A stretch of 64,000 nt of DNA from Thamnaconus septentrionalis (GCA_009823395.1 CM020520.1:3324501-3388500), one strand, 5' to 3'; counted from the stretch's first letter, positions 48,876-62,508 are shown. Notes: a model not told the origin generated them from the sequence alone. Numbers and translations are program-made.

Positions 48876-49714
48876 TGACATGTGTGTTTGCGTGCACGTG
48901 CGTGCGCTCGTGCGGCCCTCAGCCCAAGGTCTCGCCGTCGCCTGAATGGGAAATCGCGGATCTCCTTTGAGCGCCGCGCAGGCGCCCTGCTATCCATGAT
49001 GATGTCAGAGTTCCCTGCAAGGCCGTTCTTTTTCCAAAGGTGCATGTTGAAGAATCACGGCATTGGCAAAATTTGACAAAACGGGAAAATTTGTTGACCT
49101 CTACCTGATGGAATCCTGAGCTGTGTGGCAGACAGGAGGCGTCAGTGACACTCTGCAAAAGATCACAGTAACAGTAAGACCTCCTTTAGTCCACCCAATG
49201 TTAATACACCTCATGTTACCCTCAATAAGACACTAAGGTGCGAGAATCCATGGACAACCACACCAAAGTGTACAAAGCCATCATTGAAATGTAGTTGACC
49301 CTCCCCCGTCATAAGCCCCTCCCCCCCACTCCCTGCTGCCCTTCTCCCCCCTTTGCAATGACAGTGATTCTATTGCGCTGCCTGCTGACCAACCCGCCGC
49401 CGTGGCAGCGGCGTCACCCAACCCCACCCCCACCCCGCTGCACCCCACCTCCGCCTCCCCCTTCCTCACCCGGCAGCAGAACATCATCTGTTGTGACATT
49501 ATTAAAAATGGTCGCTAGCGACTCGGAATGCAAATACACGGAGCGGCGTAATAGATAGCATCACGCATCATTGCCCCGGAGAGAGAGCCGGAGTGCGAGA
49601 ACAGAGGGGGAGAGGAAGGCGGCGAAGGGGGAGGCGGGGGAGAGGGGGTGAGGAGTGGCGGCGGCGGGGGGGGAGTAGTGTATATGAGCGGCGGCGTTGC
49701 CTCGGCAGCGTGGT

Positions 49715-49845
49715 TTGAATTTGCATGTTATCAGGCGCGGGATGTCTCCATCAAAATGTCAGACTGGGCCCACGGTCTGTCACCGCTGATTTATAATAAA
49801 AGCAATAAGTTAAAGTTTGGCCTTTTCATGGAAAGGAATACTCGC
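49715..49845. other. Candidate conserved noncoding island
   Basis: GAATTTGCATGTTATC (octamer-like), CATCAAAATGTCAG and ATTTATAATAAAAGCAATAA between a G-rich tract and a C/T-run. Confidence 0.3.
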
Positions 49846-50481
49846 ACAGTGGCAGTTTTGCTGCAACCCCCTCCCCACCCTCTCCCCCCCCTTTTTTTTT
49901 TTTTTTTTTTTCAAATGTCACAACTCAAAGCCGCCACAGGGGCAGTTTTAGCATCGCACTCTGGCGACTGGCAGCTAACTAACCCCGATTACACAACACC
50001 GCTGTTGTTGGGGAGCGACGACAGCGAACGCCTGGGAGGCTTTTCCACGAAAACCTCCTGTTCCAAATCTGGCAAAAGGAAATGCGTCTATTAATAACAA
50101 CAACACATTCGGAAAGGGGTTGCCGCTCGTATTGTCTCATCCATGGTCCGGAACTCCGGGTCTCGTTCTTGCAGGCCTGCAGAACACTGGCACTTGACAC
50201 AGCGAGGTCTTGCAGAAAACCGCCGGCCGTCGACAGAAGCAATCGTGACCCTGGGCGGCCGTCAAGCCACTGCTCGCCTCCCATTGGCCGGGCCCTCTGC
50301 AGGAACATCTTGCCTCTTAGCGTGCGTGGATGCCGGCGTAAAGCAGATGTCAGTAAAGTGGTCCCTCGGTGGGCGAGGTTGATGAAAACTAATGGAAGTG
50401 GTTACCTCACCAGGAAAATGGAGCACTCGGCGGCGCTGGTGCAGTCCATTTGTAGCGAGAGCGAGCAGGTGGCTTGACTGG

Positions 50482-50484
<3 letters not shown>

Positions 50485-50530
<46 letters not shown>
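50485..50530 (+). repeat. (TG)23 microsatellite
   Basis: Pure TG run, 46 bp. Confidence 0.95.
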
Positions 50531-50533
<3 letters not shown>

Positions 50534-51156
50534 CGGGGGTGGATGGATCCGGGTGAGTGTTTACTCCCTTGGCCCGACCCTGTGGTGCGCTCGGCAGGCG
50601 GAGGGAAAACACTGGAATGCCACTTAGAAGTTTTGGACGCAAGTCCATTTGTTGTTTCCTTCCAACCTGGTCCAAGTGTCTCACTCACATTCAGCTCCTG
50701 CCATTTTCAAATGTTCTGCCTTCAAGTGAGTGCAAACAAAGACAACAACACTATTTTTTTTGTGATACACGTCAAGTCAGAGAATTCCTGCGATTCCAGA
50801 CTCAAGGTGGAGCCACGTGTCTGGATGCCACACTGGAAGAATTCTGCTCTCCCTTGCAAACTCCAACTAGTCAAACTAAAAATCGAGCAACTTTGAAGCA
50901 AAAAAAAACGACATTAACTGCACATCAAACCAGCTGAAAACTGAGAAACAGAGCCCCGTATACCAGCACATGATTTCAAATTAAAATATTGTGTTGACTT
51001 AATGAAAGTGTGTTTCTAATAGCTGGGTTGTTGGTGAAGATCATCTCCTCCCACCAGGTTACAAGCCACCACACAAAGCCAGAGCAGAAAGTCACAGAAA
51101 CACAGTGTGTGTATGTAGAAAATGGAAGGAGCACTCAAGTGTAGTAATACAAATAT

Positions 51157-51158
<2 letters not shown>

Positions 51159-51214
<56 letters not shown>
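51159..51214 (+). repeat. (GT)28 microsatellite
   Basis: Pure GT run, 56 bp. Confidence 0.95.
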
Positions 51215-51216
<2 letters not shown>

Positions 51217-51314
51217 CATGCTGTCTTCTCTGCTGTGTGAACCCCTCAGTCTCCCTCTGCCTTTATGTCTACTGTTCTGTTTTTGGCGGTTTTATTTTAT
51301 TTATTTTTTTTGCT

Positions 51315-51315
<1 letters not shown>

Positions 51316-51362
<47 letters not shown>
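51316..51362 (+). repeat. (GT)23 microsatellite
   Basis: Pure GT run 102 bp after the previous one, same orientation. Confidence 0.95.
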
Positions 51363-51365
<3 letters not shown>

Positions 51366-53796
51366 CAGGCTTAGTGGAGTGGAGATGGCCAATGTAGTGT
51401 GGAAAGAGCTGCAGTCAATGGCGCTGAGTCAATGACCCTGGAGCCGGGGGAGGGGCCTGCAGCGAGATTCTTGCCGAGTACCTGAGCGCCGCTGGAGGCC
51501 GCCGCCCACTGCACGCCCTGCTAATCCCGCTCCGCTGGCGGCTCTGGACTGGAAGATGGAAAACGGCCGGGGCCGGAGATTCAATAATGTTTCCTTCCCT
51601 TTTCCTTTCCTCATTAATAATCATTTTTTTGTGTGTGTGACAGGAGGTCAGAGGGAAACGCTCCTCCCGCCTCAAATAAAGAAAATCTTTTCTGTCGGTT
51701 TGTTTCTTGACGCCGACGCAAAGTTGAGATGAAGATAAATTGCTTTTGGAAAAGATGTGAGTGAATGGGCCTCTTGAGTTGCCCCTGCCGCCTCATTGAA
51801 AGCAGAATCTGCAGGAACCTTTTACAAAATGTTCAAAGAATAAACAGCTTTTGTTGGACTATTTCCACAAACGTTTTTTTTTTTTTGCATGATGATGATG
51901 ATTTGGTTAAACAAATGTGGAGGCTCGTCGCAGCCTTGGGCACTCATGTCATTCATTTATTTATTTTAGCCTTTTTCAAGAACGAGCACAGGGAAAAAGT
52001 ATCCGGGATACAGGCTGCATTTTTGCACGAGGAGGAAAGTGGGAGCGAGGCGGCTATTTGTTCCCCCGTCACCCCTCGCAGAGCAGCAGTGGCTGATGGG
52101 AAAGCAGACAGAAGGAGCGAGAGCCGGAGGAGAAGATGATGTGTGTCGTGCTGCTTGATCCATCCCTCCCTGCAGGCGCACGGTGTGCCACAGGGATTAC
52201 TCCCTCTCCCCACCACATTCTCCCTTTTTACCCCTCCACTCCCTCCTACTGCCTCCCCCACCTCCTCCCCCGCCCCCTCCTCCTCGTAAACACAGAGCCA
52301 AACGCTCGACACGTCTCCGAGCTCCGTCCGTGGCGGCCGCGTCGCTGGGAGGAAGCACTTAAGCTGCACAGCTCCGCCCCTGTGAGGCGTGACGAGCGGC
52401 GGGGGGGCATTAGACACACTATTTACCACATGAGGGGCGGCAGACGTGTGCAGAACGCAGCTCAGCCTCGCTGGTGGCCGCCGTGCTTCCTCACACGCAC
52501 TTCATCTTCTTCTTCTTCTTCGTCTTTAATTGATCTTGACTTCCTTGAGGGGAAACGGTGACTTTTCTCAAAGCCCGGAATGAAACGTGGCTATAAATTT
52601 CCAAGAGGTCAAACAGCGTGTGGGCACCGCCACCAACCTAAATACAGTCGGTGAGTCAGACTGAGTGAGTCGGTGTGGCGGAACAGAACAGAACGCTCCA
52701 ATATTGCAGGTTGATCGCCCTGAAAGGCTCGTCGGTGACGTTGCCGAAAAAAAGCAGCAGGGCAAGATTTCGAAAAGTTCTCTAAGCTGATAGTTGTGGT
52801 TTATCAATGTTCTTGTAACAATAATCTGCATCTGCAAGCTGTCAGTGATCTTCCCAGAACGGAGAACAAGAGTCTCCCAGTGGAAGCGACTCGATAAGGA
52901 GTGCTTACATTCTGAACTGAGGGCCGAGCGTGAATCACGGCAGGCTGATAAAGAACGAGGACGAGTGTTTGTTCCTCTGGAAACCTTCCCGTTCCTTCGC
53001 TCACCCATTTATCCTCGTCCATTTTCATCATTCATTGATGGAATAGAATTTTTTTGTCTCCGTCACTCTCGCCGCTCATCCATCTGTCCCCCACTCCTCC
53101 ACCCTGCCGCCCCCTGACAGAACAAAGACGACGCCGCGTCTGAACGGGCGGGAGATAAAAACAAACAGAACAAATGTGCTGCTGCCTCCTCCGCCAGCGC
53201 CATCACGCGTATTCCTCAATCTACGATAAAGTCACAGAAAGGAATCCCTCTCCCCGGAAGCCTTCCATATCTCCCTCCTTTCCAGAGTCGGCTGGGCTCA
53301 AGCACACAAAGAGAATAAATTGTTGCCGGTCCATGTGGGAGCCGCAGCTTTGAAAATTCACACTCTGCAAAACGCTGAGCTGCCTGGGGAGAAGCAGGTA
53401 ATTTTACTATAAAGAGGGGGAAGAAACATCTTGATGCGTTCCTGATGCTGCAGATACAAAGACTTCCTCTCTTCCGCAGCGCTAAAGTCCACTGCGCACA
53501 CTAAACAGCTGCTCTGCCTTCTTATTTTTCCAGGACCTTTTTATGTCTTCCCAGAATTTCCCCTTGACTTCAGGAGTAAAGTTGTCGCTCCAACCGTCTG
53601 CTTAGCCAGTGCGGTTCATGCTTTCGCTCTTCATTGCGGTTCCTTGTTTTTTAAATGTTGTTTTTCCTCCTACAATTACTGCCTCACTGTTGCCCGTGTT
53701 GCCTGCTGATGAACCAAAGTCACTATCAGATGGTTGGTTTTGCATGAACTAGCAGACAAGAAACTATTTTCTACTTACTTCACTGTGAAAAACTCC

Positions 53797-53839
53797 CAGC
53801 AGCAGCAGCAGCAGCAGCAGCAGCACCAGCAGCACCAGC
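53797..53839 (+). repeat. (CAG)9 triplet tract with CAC interruptions
   Basis: CAG units then CACCAGCAGCACCAG. Confidence 0.9.
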
Positions 53840-54093
53840 GGGTCACAAGCTGCTCTGCTCTTTTGCCAGACTATTAAATATCCGACTGGTTTCATGGCTT
53901 CTTAAAAAATAACACTGCTCCAAAAAGAGAAAATCCTGCCTGTGCTCGCTGCCAAGAGCCGGGATGAGGAAGACGCTGCCTGCGATTCGAGAAAGTCGTC
54001 TCATTTGCAGCCGCAGCCTCCCGGACTCACCTTCCTCTCCTTGTCACACAGTCCGGATGGTAATTGTGTGGCTAATTACACACGTAAACACAG

Positions 54094-54104
<11 letters not shown>

Positions 54105-54144
<40 letters not shown>
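54105..54144 (+). repeat. (CA)20 microsatellite
   Basis: Pure CA run preceded by (CT)5. Confidence 0.95.
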
Positions 54145-54148
<4 letters not shown>

Positions 54149-56239
54149 ATGAGCCGGAGAAGGGGACATGCACATACCTGAGGCGAACCTTCTTGTTACT
54201 TGGATACATGCGGCCTCAGCCGCCGAGGCTGTTTGGCTCCTTTTCCTTTGAATTTGAGAAGGAGGAAAGGTTTCAGACGCACGTGGACGTCGTGCACGGC
54301 ACAAAACAATCTCTGAATGCATGGAAATGTTGTTTCAGACACTGCGCTCCTTCTCGGCTCTCCAATGAATGAAAAAAACGTTTGACGGTCAGAGGGGCCG
54401 AGGTTTCAAAAAACAGATTGAGCCTGTGGATAAAAAAAAAAAAGAAAATGTAAATAAAGATTCTGAGTCCAGCCAGCAGCCTGGATTTGTGACTCACTCG
54501 CAACTGCAATCGAATTTGTACCCAGAAACCTTCAGCACGCAGTCACTGTATGTTGGAGACTGGTCGAGCGTCGCAGCCGACTGTGTTCAGTCGATTGAGA
54601 TGTTATTTTTTAGTTTCTTTTAACCTACAAACAACAGAGTGAATGACGAGAAAGCGTCCAGGCTGGTTTTGTCTTTTTTTTGTCTATTTTAATTTTTTTT
54701 TTAACCTGTGATTCATTTCCTGAATGTTTCCCTCCTGCCCTGTGTTCTACTCCCCCCTCCCCTCCGCTGACTCTCTTGCCCCTGCAAACAGCATTTGCAT
54801 CATGTTTTGGCAGCTCACCACAGAGCTCAGCGTCCGTCTCAGGTCTGCCTTGTTATCTTCCGGCGCTATCATCATCGCCGTGGTTGGAGCCCAACTCCCC
54901 GCTCAGCGCATTTCATCTCAGCCGCCAGCTGCTCCCTGCACGACCTCCACGTAATATCCACTCCGCCCGGACCGGCTCCAGCCTCCCCATGCAAATGATG
55001 AATGTTTTACTACTCCGTCGAGTGGCGCGTCGAGTGGCGCCGGTGTTTTCGCTGGACGCTGGGAGGTGGCGCACCGCAGGGGCGGCTCTCCGGGTCAGGG
55101 GCGGAGAGCCGCAGAGAGCTCCAGCGCATCTGGAGGGGGGGAATCACGCTGAAGCCTGATGAAGCTTCCTGGCCGCTTCCAGCGCAGCTCTGCACGTCAG
55201 GCTGATAATGACTGGACGGGCGGCGACGGCGGAGGACAAAGACCGAAGCGGAGGGCGCTGCAGACGACGGGACGTCCGTGTCGTCGTCACGATAACAGAG
55301 GAGGAAGAGGAAGGAAGGGCCGGGATGAAATGTGTGTTGATGACGGAGGGAAAAATTAATATATAATATACAATGTGTTCCCTGTTCCACCAGACGTGTG
55401 CGAGGTTTCCAAGCGCTGCTGCGCACCACAGACGCTTTCAGTGTAAAGTGAGAATAAGGCTGAGAACCTTCCTCCATGGCAGGTTGTGTGCATCCTGCAG
55501 TAACACAAACTGGTCACAGTCCATTTAAAAGCCTGGCCGTCCTCTGTGACCTCTGTGACCTGCAGAAGACGATTGAAGAGAGGAGATTTCTGTACATTTC
55601 GGGAGGGAAAGAGTCGATGCGCTGTCAATATTTATTTGTGGCGCCGTTGGCGTGAGGCGGCTCCGCGGCGGCTCTGCAGCGGCTCAGCGGCGCCGCTTCC
55701 CCTCAGTAAACCCAGTCGTCATCATTATAAACTCTGTTTGAGCAGAGCCGCTCGCTCTCTGTTGATTCTGCTCGCGCAGCATTAGCGCAGCTCCTTGATG
55801 TCTCCGCTGCAGAGCGAGCCGTCATTTCGGGGCAGCCGGCTCCATAATATACTGTTTACTGTCGGCATTTAGCTGCAGGGAAAAAGAACAATCTAATGAA
55901 TGTCCTCTTATTGTAGTGCGTCTCCACCGAGCTCGGAGAAAATGCTGAAGTATCAGCTTTGCAGGACTTTTTTTTTATTTGTGCTTTAAACCTAAAAGGC
56001 CAAATATTTGTGACGTTTATTCACCCATTTCTTCTTCACGTTTCACATTATGCACCAGTCACTTTATTTTGTTTGTTTTTTTAAATAAAAGTTACCTCTG
56101 TCGGCAGCAAACATTCCACACCGTTTTGGGAAAATTCAATTTCAACAGTTCTCTTTTTTTCCAGAAAACCCGGGGAGAAGTGGAAAAAAAAAGGGGGGGG
56201 GGGGGGAAACCAATTTGCATATCTAAATACATTTGTAAA

Positions 56240-56345
56240 ATAGCCTGCTAGCCGAGTAATTACACCAAATTAGATGCGTTTATGATCAAAGCCTAGTGCG
56301 CCCCAGAGGACCAGCACAAGCGTCTTCCATTAGGAGCCTCGGCCT
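56240..56345. other. Candidate conserved noncoding island
   Basis: GAGTAATTACACC, AAATTAGATGCG and TTATGATCAAAG (TCF/LEF-type ATCAAAG) in 50 bp. Confidence 0.25.
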
Positions 56346-56394
56346 CCGCCTGCTTTCACTTTGCTTGTGAAGAAGAAAATGAATTTAATCGTCC

Positions 56395-56467
56395 TCACCA
56401 TCATTATTATCATCATCCTCATCATCATCAGCATCACCATCATCATTTTGATCATCATCGTCGTTGT
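56395..56467 (+). repeat. (ATC)n imperfect trinucleotide tract
   Basis: CATCATTATTATCATCATCC-type run with ATC, ATT and GTC units. It explains the Ile-rich and Met-rich frames on the two strands. Confidence 0.9.
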
Positions 56468-56887
56468 CGTGCTGCCGTTTGCTCTCCTGAGTCTCCTGTT
56501 TGCTCTAATTTCCACGCTGCTGTACAGCATGCAAACATCAAAACCTGAGGAAGTCTCACAAAGCCGACCGTTTGCTGATTAAAGCAAAAGAAAAAAGCCA
56601 TGTTTCTGAGCCATGTTTCATCATAAATCTGGCCGCTGATGTGCCGCCTGTTATTTTTAGATGCTTCCCGGTTGATAACAAGCATGTAAATGTTTGGTTT
56701 CCTTCCAGTGCGGCGGAGGGAGAGCCAGGCCAACACCCCACCCACCACCACCACCCCCTCGTACACATTCCTCTGGTTAAATCATCCCAATTAGCCAACA
56801 AACAGCCGACGACGTCTCCGGGGAACACGATCCCTGCAGGAGGGCCGGATGAAATGAGTCAGACTGAGCTGCCGAGCTTGTGTTCCT

Positions 56888-56940
56888 CACACAAGAAGAA
56901 GAAGGAGGAGGAGAAGAAGGAGAAGAAGAAGAAAGGAGAG
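56888..56940 (+). repeat. (AAG/GAG)n polypurine tract
   Basis: AAGAAGAAGGAGGAGGAGAA-type run of about 50 bp. Confidence 0.9.
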
Positions 56941-58299
56941 TGATTTGAGGGGGTGGGGGGGGGGTGGAACAACACATTTCTCCTTTTCAGAGTCTTTGAT
57001 TTCCAGCGGATACTTATTTAATGGCTGTTCTTCTCCACACCTTTGCGACTGCGTGTGGGGATCTGAATTCTGAACATTCCCACATCTCGCCGCTCGCCGT
57101 GTTCGCGCGGCTCCGAAGTCGCACCTGACGCATAATGAGGGTCTCCTCACTCAGCCGCCCACCAATCACGCGCTGCCGGTGTCGCAGCGCCGAAGCCCAA
57201 AGAGCTCTTTTAATATCTTATTTTAACCCAAACTCCCGTAATTTCAGGCATTTGTTCCGCTTGACTCTGCGATGCGATGGGTGTCATCACGAGGAGGCGC
57301 AGACTCAACATTTAGAGACTAATACATCAAGCGGCCCTGCAGAAATTCACCCCTCGCTTTTTCCTGCTTCTTCTTCTTCTTCTTTTTTTAATATCGCATA
57401 TTTAACGGCTTTAATCACGGAACCTTCCTCTTTCGGAGTGCGTCGAATGGAGTTTAGTCAAAGTTTAATCAGGAACACTTCACCTCCCCCTCTTATTGGC
57501 ATTCTCCATCCACTAATTTGCTTCTTCTGCTGCTTCTTCTTTAGCTTTAAAGTTAAGGATTGAAATTGAAGCGATCCATCTGCCAGATGAAGGCGAAGAG
57601 AGATTTCTGGGTTCTTTTTGTCCTTTTGGATCAAACGGTACGGGATATGATTTTAGATTAACAGACAACACACTTCCCCAACCTCAAACACCCACCCATC
57701 TACACACACACCTCATGGGATCTTCATTACCTGGTCTCACGGGGGAAACGGGTGCAAGCGTCACAACAGAGCAACAAATGGTTGGTGGTGAAACTCACTC
57801 ACTGCTCAGCCGGCTGTGAACAAAACGAAACAAAATGTTGGGTTGTAAGTAGGAGCCGCCGCTAATTAAATACATTTGAATGTTTAGGAATTATTGTTTT
57901 TAATCGCATTAAAAACAAGGAGCGTCGCAGCTCAGTTCAGAAAGTTGCCGCTCATAATTATCTCTGCGGCTCCACCAACCAACAGGTGCTCGGAGGGATA
58001 ACTCAGCGCTGGCGCGTCCCTGTTTTTTATTTTTTTGACAGAGAAAGCTAAAAAAAAAAAAATTAAGAAGAATAAACATTCATTAGAGAGGAAAATGCGT
58101 TGATTCTTTGGAGGGATTTAAAGAGCCAAATCCTGGGCAACAGGAAATTGAAAATCCAGTCACACCATCGTGCAGTAACCTTTCGAGCGGCCACCTCTCC
58201 CTCTGATCAATCCCCTGCTCTAATATTCCCTTTGCAGCTTCATTAGCACAATGCATTCTTCATTTAATTTCTCACAAAGCCCCTGAGAGAATACACCCC

Positions 58300-58301
<2 letters not shown>

Positions 58302-58330
<29 letters not shown>
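58302..58330 (+). repeat. (CA)14 microsatellite
   Basis: Pure CA run between two C-runs. Confidence 0.95.
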
Positions 58331-58332
<2 letters not shown>

Positions 58333-58823
58333 CAGGGCCGTAATAAAGGCACCCGAGCATGTGCCTGAAATAAACTCACTAACCAGCGCCAATTAGGCCG
58401 GCGTTGAGCTTTGGACTCTGTCGGCGAGCGGACCTTGTTAAGACATCACCAAGCGAGCGCAGAAGCAGCGAGCGCCGCACTTTTTGGTTTTTCCCGCCGC
58501 TGCTATTTTCTTTCTTTATTTTATTTTTGCTGTTGTCACAGCGGAGGCATCTTGGGGGCTTCGATGCTGAGCGCCGGAGCCCAGTTCAGCTAATTACACC
58601 GCGCATTAAAGTGCTTAGGACGAGCCAGTGGAAACTGTGGGTAACTCCGGCATCGGTGCCGACGCTGCAAGAAACTATTCAAATGTAGTGTTCAGAAAAA
58701 TATCGTTTTTTTGCATCAGTGGGCCTGTTCCTATAGAAAAAAGACAAAAACAATAAAAAAAAAAAAGAACACACAAGTCCAATCACACGACAAAACTGAC
58801 CTGAGACTCACACGTTGCTAATG

Positions 58824-58824
<1 letters not shown>

Positions 58825-58869
<45 letters not shown>
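58825..58869 (+). repeat. (CA)22 microsatellite
   Basis: Pure CA run, 45 bp. Confidence 0.95.
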
Positions 58870-58872
<3 letters not shown>

Positions 58873-59269
58873 CCCGTCCAGCAGGGTGTCAACCAGCCCC
58901 GGCAGCACGAGGCGCCGCCGTGCATCCGATGCGGCGCCGATAATAAAGCGCCAGGTATCCGCATCGCAGCCACCGATCCAATTAGAAGAGCGGCAGCGCC
59001 GAGATGGAGAGAAATATTAAAATGCGATAATATCGCCGCCGTCTGCTGCCTGTGTGGCTGCCTCACTAACCCCCCACCCCTCCGCCACCGCCACTCACCT
59101 CTCTGTGGCGGCGGCGGCGGGGGAAGGTACATATCCTGACTCTAAGACACAGGAAATTAAACTTGTTTTTCCTTCCCCTGATAGTTCCTGCCGGGAGATT
59201 AGATCACCATGGTGAACTCACCCTCTGATGTCAGACTGTCCCTCGGAGGCCACCGTAGGGGCCGCGTGT

Positions 59270-59470
59270 CTCTCCTGCCAATAATCACCCCATTAAAATG
59301 AATGATTGTGCCCAGACCGTGTACTGTACATAATCGTCAATTAGCCGGCGGCGTGGAGATGGCACCTCCACTAACCTCCGAGAGGCTGCCGGAGCCTCAT
59401 TACGCCGAGTGTGACTCACTCATGATCACAGCCCGTCTCTGGGCAATAATGGGAATTGAAACATCAGCTT
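59270..59470. other. Candidate conserved noncoding island
   Basis: CCAATAATCACC, CATTAAAATGAATGATTG, GTCAATTAGCC, CTCATTACGCC and TGACTCACTCATGATCAC (AP-1-like TGACTCA) in 180 repeat-free bases. Confidence 0.3.
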
Positions 59471-59738
59471 CGTGGTCATGAGAGTGGCGAGCGAGTGAGC
59501 GAGGGAGCGAGCGGCCAAATGGACTGCGTGCGGCGTCGCCCCGGCGCCGCGATCACGGCGACGAGCCCGGGGTTTTTTCCTGAGGTTCGGTTTGTCTTCG
59601 GGGTTTTTTTCTTAAATAACGAGACAATTAGAAAACTGCGGAGGGAGGGGTCAGAGGGGTCGCGGCGTGCACCGACTGCTCCGCCGCATTTTGCTGCTGC
59701 CTGGCTTCGTCATCAATCATGCATGCGGATTTAATTGC

Positions 59739-59756
59739 TTAAAGGGACAGTCCGCC
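59739..59756 (+). repeat. Terminus-like motif of a fish dispersed repeat
   Basis: TTAAAGGGACAGTCCGCC resembles the TTAAAGGGACAGTTCACCC terminus of a common fish DNA-repeat family. A looser copy occurs at about 38,109 and a shorter match at 29,905-29,916. No matching inverted end was found, so this is a relic at best. Confidence 0.3.
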
Positions 59757-61420
59757 AACCGCTGCTGAAGTTCACCTAGCGGCTGCTGAGAGCTGCGTGG
59801 ACTGAAGCTCTGGTGGCACCTTCTGAGGTGCAGCGAGCTTCTCTGGAGACCACCGGCGGCCACTCCACGCTGTCCAGCACGTGGCGCTTGCGTTGCGTCC
59901 CATGCAGCACGTGCTGTCTGCTGGACTCGGCAGCGCGGTCCGACTCGGAACGTCGAGGTGGTTTTTCATCGCGTGAGAAGAGAGAAATGTTCAACGCTCG
60001 TCAGCTCCTTGATGTTTGCTCCCTCAGAAGTTCCGGTGGAGCAGCAGCAGCTGCAACATCTCCGTCTCCTCAGGAACGACAAACCAAGACGCCGCTCTCA
60101 CCCGACTTTTAACAAGGTGTGAAAAAGTCGCTTCCTCCGACCGAGACGTGATTTTTAGGAAAAATAAACTCTAATACGAGGAAAAGTGTCCCCGTCATCG
60201 CCGTGACCGCCGCTGCTTTTTAACTAGACGCCCTTTTGTCTCTGCACTCGGCGGTAATATTTCACACTTTTTCCTCTTTGTTTTGTTTGTTTTCCAAAGC
60301 TCCCCACTTTAATGCCGAGTCTGAGTCTGACTCTCATTTGTTCCGCTCGTGTCGCCTCCCCGGATCCACTAAATGGCAACGGCTTTTTTGTATTTAGAAG
60401 TGCGCGGGAGCGACAGCTCGCACATTAACGGCCAGTAACTCTGACTGATTGCACTCTTGGATTCACTCCTCCGTGAGTTCCTTTTCGTATTCCTCCCTCT
60501 CTGTGTAGGAGGGCTCTCCAGGGGTTTATCTCTCAGGAAAAAAGATCACGAGACTCTCTAGCATCAACTTGGACATCGACTACAGTTTCAGCGCGCGGGC
60601 AGCAAGAACAACATGCAGTGGAATGACTAAATGCAGTATAATAGAGGGTGGAGAATTTAGCATCAGAGTGGCAAAATGTTGAGAGCGTCGAGGCAGAAGA
60701 GAGGATGTTGTTACTGTGTCGAGATTTAACGCCGTAAACTCCCCCCTAACCCCCCACTTCTTCCACTGGTAGCCGAGACTCCGGCGGTAATTAGATTTTT
60801 AGAGAAAATATTTCACGCTTGGACTCACACAGTGAGTTCCAATTGTGCCGAGAAGCACTGCAGTTTAGTTTAGTTTTGTTTGTTGTTTTTTTCTGTATTT
60901 TTTTTTCCCTCTTGTGGGACATTTTCTTGTTGTTTCCTCACAACACAAAGCAGCAAAACATGATCCTGAGTCTCCTTATTGGTGCTGCAACCCTGTTAGC
61001 GGCTGTCAGTCGAGGATCATTTGCTCCAAGGAGGAAGATCTCGCTGTCGTGCCAGTTTTGGAAAAATTCCTTTAGGGGAAACAAGATCTCACCTGTTTGG
61101 TTTTCCAACCCAGTGTTTGTCTTCCTTCCTTTGCATCTTATAAAAACAGATCAGTGTGCTTTTTCCTTCAATCAATCACTGCCAAACTCAACCTTTACTT
61201 GTTGAGCACCGGATCAGGCCTTGTGCTGCGCCAGTGTTTACAGCCTGACGCAGATCGTCAGGGCGCTCTCAGCGGCGGCGGTGGGCGTGTTCGCCGGGAG
61301 GACGGAGACGGGATAAGGTCACATGATAATCAAGCGCACGCCATTCGGATCAGACTGACAGCTCAGGTATTGGAGACGGGCGTCGCTGCTGATAAGGACT
61401 GTGCGATGACAAGCAGCTGG

Positions 61421-61460
61421 GTGTGTGTGTGTGTGTGTGTGTGTGTTTGTGTGTGTGTGT
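61421..61460 (+). repeat. (GT)n microsatellite
   Basis: GT run with a single TT interruption. Confidence 0.95.
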
Positions 61461-62200
61461 GGTGGGCGAGTAGCGGGGAGGTGATGCTGGGGAGAAATTA
61501 CCAACAGGGACCCTGCTGCACCTCGGCGGTCAAAACACTGGAGAGGAAAACGGTAATAAAATAATGAAGATGTGCGAGGCAGGCGGAGCGAAAAATAAAA
61601 AAATAAAATAAATCATCAGGAAGCAGCGCAATAAGCTCCAGTTCTCGAAAGTGTAATTTCAAGAAATAAACTTAGAAACAGAAAGTGGAGAGCGAGGGAG
61701 GGGAGGGGAGGAGGGAGGGGGGGAGTTAATAGGCTCCTTTATGGCCTAACCCAGTTACTTTAGACGACGCTTGGTTCACTTACCTAAAAAGCTCTCACGT
61801 AATTTATTCAAGTCAGCCACGGGGGGGAGGTGGATCAGGGGGTGGCTTAGGGGAGGGGGTCATTTGCATATAGATAAAAGTCAGTTTAATATAGTAAATT
61901 GCCTTTTTTTTATACGGCAATCTGGTAGATTTGGTTTTAATCTCCCAATAAATGTCTGGCTGTGTGTTTTTCTCTGCCTACCAGTGGTGAGTGCGAGCAG
62001 GAAGCAGCAGCAGCGGTGGTGACGGAGGTGGTGGGTGGCGGCGGCCAGGATGGAGATATCACACAGGAAAAGGTTCCCCCATTCGTTTTGCCGCCTCGCC
62101 TTTAATTAATAGATTATGTACACATGCACACTCCTGTCAGTCTCCCCCCCCAGCTTCCCATTACCACCGTGACCCCTCTTTCCGCCGCCTGCCAACCCCT

Positions 62201-62236
62201 CACGCACGCACACACACACACACACAGGCACAGGGG

Positions 62237-62273
<37 letters not shown>
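62201..62273 (+). repeat. Two adjacent (CA)n tracts
   Basis: An impure CA run (62,201-62,226) and a pure one (62,239-62,273) separated by GGCACAGGGGAA. Confidence 0.95.
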
Positions 62274-62276
<3 letters not shown>

Positions 62277-62449
62277 GACGCACAAACACATCAGGCGCTT
62301 GTGGAGATTGATGAATGGGCGTCGGCAGTGTCGGCAGCACCGCGGCCTCGGAGAAGAAAACGTGCAGGATGAGTCCGATCAATTGAGGGAAGTCCACAGC
62401 AGCACCGTGACTGCAGAGTCAAGAAAGCAGAAAGAAAGAAGTTCCCAGG

Positions 62450-62451
<2 letters not shown>

Positions 62452-62504
<53 letters not shown>
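62452..62504 (+). repeat. (GA)26 microsatellite
   Basis: A pure GA run of 53 bp between CCCAGGGC and GGACTCTCC. Confidence 0.95.

Positions 62505-62508
<4 letters not shown>

Larger units (their letters stand above)
50540..58300. other. Noncoding background, microsatellite-rich
   Basis: Paired GT tracts at 51.2-51.4 kb, CAG tract 53.8 kb, CA tract 54.1 kb, ATC tract 56.4 kb and polypurine 56.9 kb. GC-rich CpG-bearing sequence at 54.9-55.3 kb shows no supported exon. Confidence 0.55.

Noticed and set aside
52502..52524. CTT triplet run as polypyrimidine splice signal
   Set aside because: Similar CTT runs occur at 27.5, 29.2 and 57.4 kb without adjacent exons; simple repeat is the plainer reading.
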